From the NCBI GenBank assembly GCA_947178685.1, contig CAMWZE010000065.1, positions 1-7,766 on the forward strand: a stretch of DNA of 7,766 nt. Direction: 5' to 3'. This DNA comes from an uncultured Porphyromonadaceae bacterium. Lineage in GTDB: Bacteria > Bacteroidota > Bacteroidia > Bacteroidales > Muribaculaceae. Made by a program: the position numbers and the translations under genes. Positions 5,608 through 7,766 of the stretch are shown here, one piece after another. Positions within the stretch are counted from its first letter, which is position 1, and each line of letters opens with the position of its first letter. The notes beneath the pieces were generated by a model. The model was not told where the DNA came from. It saw nothing but the letters and a program-made list of their open reading frames with translations, and searched no databases.

Positions 5608-6039
5608 ATGAGAATCCGAGAGAAATTCGCGCAATTGCCAATTTCAGAGATAGCCGACGAAGTGTGTGATTCGTTGGAAACTCATCCTCGCCTTATTGTG
5701 AAGTATAAAGGATACACCGGTTCGGTAGAGTTTAGTAATGAAGATAATTGCCTTTTTGGAAAAGTACAGGGACTTAATGGTACCTTGATATCTTACGAGG
5801 GCATGACTGTTGAGGAAATTCGAGAGGATTTTGAGGGTGCGATCGATGATTATCTTGATAGCTGTCGAGAGCGTGGTATCGAACCTGCCAAACCTTATAG
5901 CGGAAAGTTTGTTGTGAGAATGACCTCCGATCTACATCGCCGGGTAGCCGCACTTGCCGATGCAACCGGAACCACTATTAATGAAATCATAAATCGAGCG
6001 GTAAAAAAAGAACTTGAGCATGAGGCGCACGCATTATAA
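5608..6039 (+). CDS. HicB-family antitoxin-like protein with N-terminal extension, no HicA partner seen
   Basis: A complete 143-residue protein. The HicB core begins at KYKGYTGSVEFSNEDN (32-47), continues with LFGKVQGL (49-56) and the ISYEGMTVEEIREDFEGAIDDYL stretch (61-83), the degenerate RNase H-like fold that in HicAB modules binds and masks the HicA toxin. The C-terminus, about 99-137 (GKFVVRMTSDLHRRVAALA then TTINEIINRAV), is a ribbon-helix-helix DNA-binding domain, as in autoregulating antitoxins. The first 30 or so residues (MRIREKFAQL onward) are extra compared with family members that start just before KYKGYTG. HicA is a small protein of about 60 residues normally adjacent to HicB, but none is found in any frame at 5591-5607 or 6040-6234. 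So this is either a solitary regulator or the survivor of a broken module. It follows the exported thioredoxin-like gene by 17 bases, probably in the same transcript. Confidence 0.88.
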   Translation: MRIREKFAQLPISEIADEVCDSLETHPRLIVKYKGYTGSVEFSNEDNCLFGKVQGLNGTLISYEGMTVEEIREDFEGAIDDYLDSCRERGIEPAKPYSGKFVVRMTSDLHRRVAALADATGTTINEIINRAVKKELEHEAHAL

Positions 6040-6095
6040 CACACTCCCGAAACTACTTTTGTGGGCCGGATAGATGTAATATGAGTTTTTTTTAC

Positions 6096-6103
6096 TAATT
6101 TTG
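6096..6103 (+). promoter_or_regulatory. Possible -7 box of the pepT-miaA transcript
   Basis: TAATTTTG matches the Bacteroidota TAnnTTTG -7 element. No TTTG is found at the correct distance upstream, which lowers confidence. If real, transcription starts near 6110 and the pepT leader is about 125 bases. Confidence 0.4.
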
Positions 6104-6151
6104 GCAACAGATATCTGATAGGCCCCGGAACCACCCTCACTGATATTCGAG

Positions 6152-6214
6152 ATGCAGTTTCAGCACTATCAGATACAGAGGCCGACACAAACAGGTGTCG
6201 CCGCCATCCTATAA
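6152..6214 (+). CDS. Possible 20-codon upstream ORF in the pepT leader, doubtful
   Basis: An ATG-started frame of 20 codons ending in TAA, 20 bases before the pepT ATG. The peptide begins MQFQHYQIQRPTQTG and is Gln-rich (five Gln). It spans the CTATCAGATA arm and the CGACAC hairpin, so its translation would interfere with both. There is no clear ribosome-binding site, and chance is a fair explanation. Confidence 0.15.
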   Translation: MQFQHYQIQRPTQTGVAAIL

Positions 6215-6234
6215 TTTAACCAACATCTGATAAT

Positions 6235-7452
6235 ATGAATGTAACTGACAGATTTCTAAGCTATGTGGCTTTCGACACGCAAAGTGACGAGCTTACCAAT
6301 ATGACACCGTCCACTCCCGGGCAGATGGTGTTTGCCCGTTTCCTCAGAGATGAACTTGAGAAAATGGGACTTGAGGAGATCACCCTCGATGAAAACGGAT
6401 ATGTGATGGCTACATTGCCCTCGAATGTTGACAAAGAGGTGCCGGTTGTCGGTTTCATCGCCCATCTCGATACTTCCCCCGATATGAGTGGTAAACACGT
6501 AAAACCCCGCATCGTCAAGAATTATGAGGGTGGTGTGATTACGCTCAATGAAGAGAAGGGGATAGTGCTCTCTCCGGAGGAATTCCCCGAGCTAAACAAC
6601 TATCTTGGTCAGGATCTTATAGTGACCGACGGCACCACACTTCTTGGCGCCGACGACAAGGCCGGCATTGCTGAGATTATAACGGCTGTGGCCTATCTTC
6701 AGCAGCATCCCGAGATCAAACACGGCAAGATCCGTATAGCCTTCAATCCTGACGAGGAGATCGGTCAGGGCGCACATAAGTTTGATGTAAAGCTATTCGG
6801 TGCTGATTTCGCCTACACGATGGATGGCGGCGCAGTGGGTGAACTCGAATACGAAAACTTCAACGCTGCCAGCGCGAAGGTGACCATCAAGGGACGCAAT
6901 GTACACCCCGGTTCTGCAAAACACAAGATGATCAACTCCATGCGTGTGGCCACTCAGTTTATCGTTATGCTTCCCCGTTGGGAAACTCCCGAGCACACTG
7001 AGGGCTATGAGGGTTTCTATCATCTCGTAGGAATCCAGGGAAGTGTGGAGGAGACTGTGCTCAGCTACATTCTCCGCGACCATGACCGCGCACGTTTCGA
7101 GAGCCGCAAGCGCGAGATGGAGCATCTCGTGAGGAAGACTAATGCGGAATATCCCGGAAGCACAACGGTGGAGATAAAAGACCAATATTACAATATGCGC
7201 GAGAAGATCGAGCCGGTGATGCACATAATCGAGACAGCCGAGCAGGCTATGCGCGAGGCCGGAGTAGAGCCAAAGGTGCAGCCCATCAGAGGTGGCACGG
7301 ATGGAGCGCAACTCTCGTTCAAGGGTCTTCCATGCCCCAACATATTTGCAGGTGGGGAGAATTTCCATGGCAGATATGAGTTCGTGGCCATTCAGAGCAT
7401 GGAGAAAGCTACGGATGTGATAGTCAACATCTGCCGTCTTGTGGCTAAGTAA
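6235..7452 (+). CDS. pepT: Peptidase T (tripeptide aminopeptidase)
   Basis: A complete 405-residue M20-family metallopeptidase, close to the usual PepT length of about 408. It removes N-terminal residues from tripeptides in the cytosol, and has no signal peptide. Two-zinc site residues are all present: His77 and Asp79 in IAHLDTSPD (75-83), bridging Asp140 in LLGADDKAG (136-144), Glu174 and Glu175 in NPDEEIGQG (171-179), Asp197 in TMDGG (195-199) and His378 in [11 protein letters not shown] (373-383). NVHPGSAK (222-229) belongs to the dimerisation (lid) domain, and [15 protein letters not shown] (352-366) is a strong PepT signature. The start is the ATG at 6235, with no Shine-Dalgarno sequence. 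Its stop codon abuts the miaA start. G/C-ending codons are common, as expected for a well expressed core gene. Confidence 0.97.
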   Translation: MNVTDRFLSYVAFDTQSDELTNMTPSTPGQMVFARFLRDELEKMGLEEITLDENGYVMATLPSNVDKEVPVVGFIAHLDTSPDMSGKHVKPRIVKNYEGGVITLNEEKGIVLSPEEFPELNNYLGQDLIVTDGTTLLGADDKAGIAEIITAVAYLQQHPEIKHGKIRIAFNPDEEIGQGAHKFDVKLFGADFAYTMDGGAVGELEYENFNAASAKVTIKGRNVHPGSAKHKMINSMRVATQFIVMLPRWETPEHTEGYEGFYHLVGIQGSVEETVLSYILRDHDRARFESRKREMEHLVRKTNAEYPGSTTVEIKDQYYNMREKIEPVMHIIETAEQAMREAGVEPKVQPIRGGTDGAQLSFKGLPCPNIFAGGENFHGRYEFVAIQSMEKATDVIVNICRLVAK

Positions 7453-7766
7453 ATGAATACGCTTTATGTGATAACAGGGCCGACAGCCTCCGGGAAGTCG
7501 GCCCTTGCTGTAGACCTTGCCAGGCAACTTGACACGGAAATCATATCGGCCGACAGCCGGCAGATATATAAGGGTATTCCGATAGTCACGGCGGTGCCCA
7601 CCGAGGAGGAGCGGGGAGGTGTGAGACATCATCTCATGGAGATGCTCCCTCTCGAAGCCTATTACAGTGCGAGCTCGTTCGAGCAGGATGCGCTCAGCAT
7701 TTGCAGGCATCTTTTCTCGGAAAAGGGGTGTGCCGTGGTGAGCGGAGGTTCGATGCTATATCTCGC
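7453..7766 (+). CDS. miaA: tRNA dimethylallyltransferase (N-terminal part, cut by window edge)
   Basis: The first 104 codons are present; the rest is beyond the right edge. The enzyme transfers the dimethylallyl group to N6 of A37 in tRNAs reading UNN codons. Recognised features are the P-loop GPTASGKSAL (9-18), EIISADSRQIYKG (29-41) with the catalytic Asp and Ser that contact the tRNA base, HHLMEMLPLEAYYSASSF (59-76), the family's DH(L/M) plus phosphate-site region, and VVSGGSMLYL (94-103), matching the VGGTGLY motif. The start ATG at 7453 follows the pepT stop codon without a gap, so translation is probably coupled to pepT. Two copies of GGCCGACAGCC in the first 110 bases create a hairpin in the coding start. 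Confidence 0.95.
   Translation, partial: MNTLYVITGPTASGKSALAVDLARQLDTEIISADSRQIYKGIPIVTAVPTEEERGGVRHHLMEMLPLEAYYSASSFEQDALSICRHLFSEKGCAVVSGGSMLYL

Larger units (their letters stand above)
6040..6234 (+). other. Leader and intergenic region upstream of pepT
   Basis: A 195-base gap. It has a T8 tract (6086-6093), a possible -7 box (6096-6103), an exact 10-bp inverted repeat pair TATCTGATAG (6112-6121) and CTATCAGATA (6166-6175), a further hairpin CGACAC/GTGTCG (6183-6188 and 6195-6200), and a 20-codon upstream ORF (6152-6214). The second half is noticeably richer in G and C than the other intergenic regions here. No known riboswitch class was recognised. Confidence 0.5.

Noticed and set aside
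6061..6093. Intrinsic terminator after the hicB-like gene at the T8 tract
   Set aside because: No stable stem immediately precedes the T run, so it was not called as a terminator.
5591..6234. A hicA toxin gene beside the hicB-like gene
   Set aside because: The 17-base gap upstream is too small, and no frame in the 195 bases downstream resembles HicA with its conserved Gly-Ser-His region.
6104..6234. Known riboswitch in the pepT leader
   Set aside because: No conserved core of a cobalamin, TPP, SAM, glycine or similar class was recognised; only short inverted repeats are visible.
6793..7710. A 305-codon open frame on the minus strand opposite pepT and miaA
   Set aside because: It lies fully opposite two certain genes, and its translation is rich in His, Leu and Arg with no recognisable domain. 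It results from the codon bias of pepT.

Overview
The window looks like chromosomal DNA from a Bacteroidota species, most likely order Bacteroidales. The support is a consensus Bacteroidota promoter (TTTG, 20 bases, TACCTTTG) before the thioredoxin-fold gene, several starts without a Shine-Dalgarno sequence, an exported TlpA-like protein of the kind common in gut Bacteroidales, and an AAA-ATPase-like/PD-(D/E)XK protein of a family abundant there. A family such as Muribaculaceae is a guess only.

Left part, minus strand (1-2045): the N-terminal 190 codons of an Old Yellow Enzyme-type flavin oxidoreductase, cut by the window edge; then, reading from its promoter side, a FrnE-type DsbA oxidoreductase (1338-2045) followed by a metallo-beta-lactamase-fold hydrolase of the glyoxalase II type (651-1280). 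The last two look like one operon ending in a clear intrinsic terminator (611-643). A perfect 11-bp inverted repeat (2115-2142) lies upstream of the dsbA-like gene and is the best candidate operator in the window. The set reads as a thiol, aldehyde and electrophile housekeeping group, but that functional link is inference.

Middle (2219-4228): a 521-residue AAA-ATPase-like protein with a C-terminal PD-(D/E)XK nuclease-like domain on the minus strand, looking like an accessory gene. It is followed by a 444-base AT-rich stretch with no convincing gene, but with nested inverted repeats, a possible 39-residue hydrophobic peptide ORF, the promoter for the next gene and a structured leader.

Right part, plus strand (4229-7766): an exported TlpA/thioredoxin-fold protein with a WCGPC active site, then 17 bases later a HicB-family antitoxin-like protein with an N-terminal extension and no visible HicA toxin partner. 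After a 195-base leader come pepT (peptidase T, complete, all metal ligands present) and miaA (tRNA dimethylallyltransferase, N-terminal 104 codons, cut by the window edge). The pepT stop codon abuts the miaA start codon, so these two are probably translationally coupled.

Most of the window is ordinary housekeeping. The points most worth a second look are the palindrome before the frnE-type gene, the orphan extended HicB next to an exported thioredoxin, and the unexplained leader sequences. No tRNA, rRNA, CRISPR array or insertion sequence was seen.
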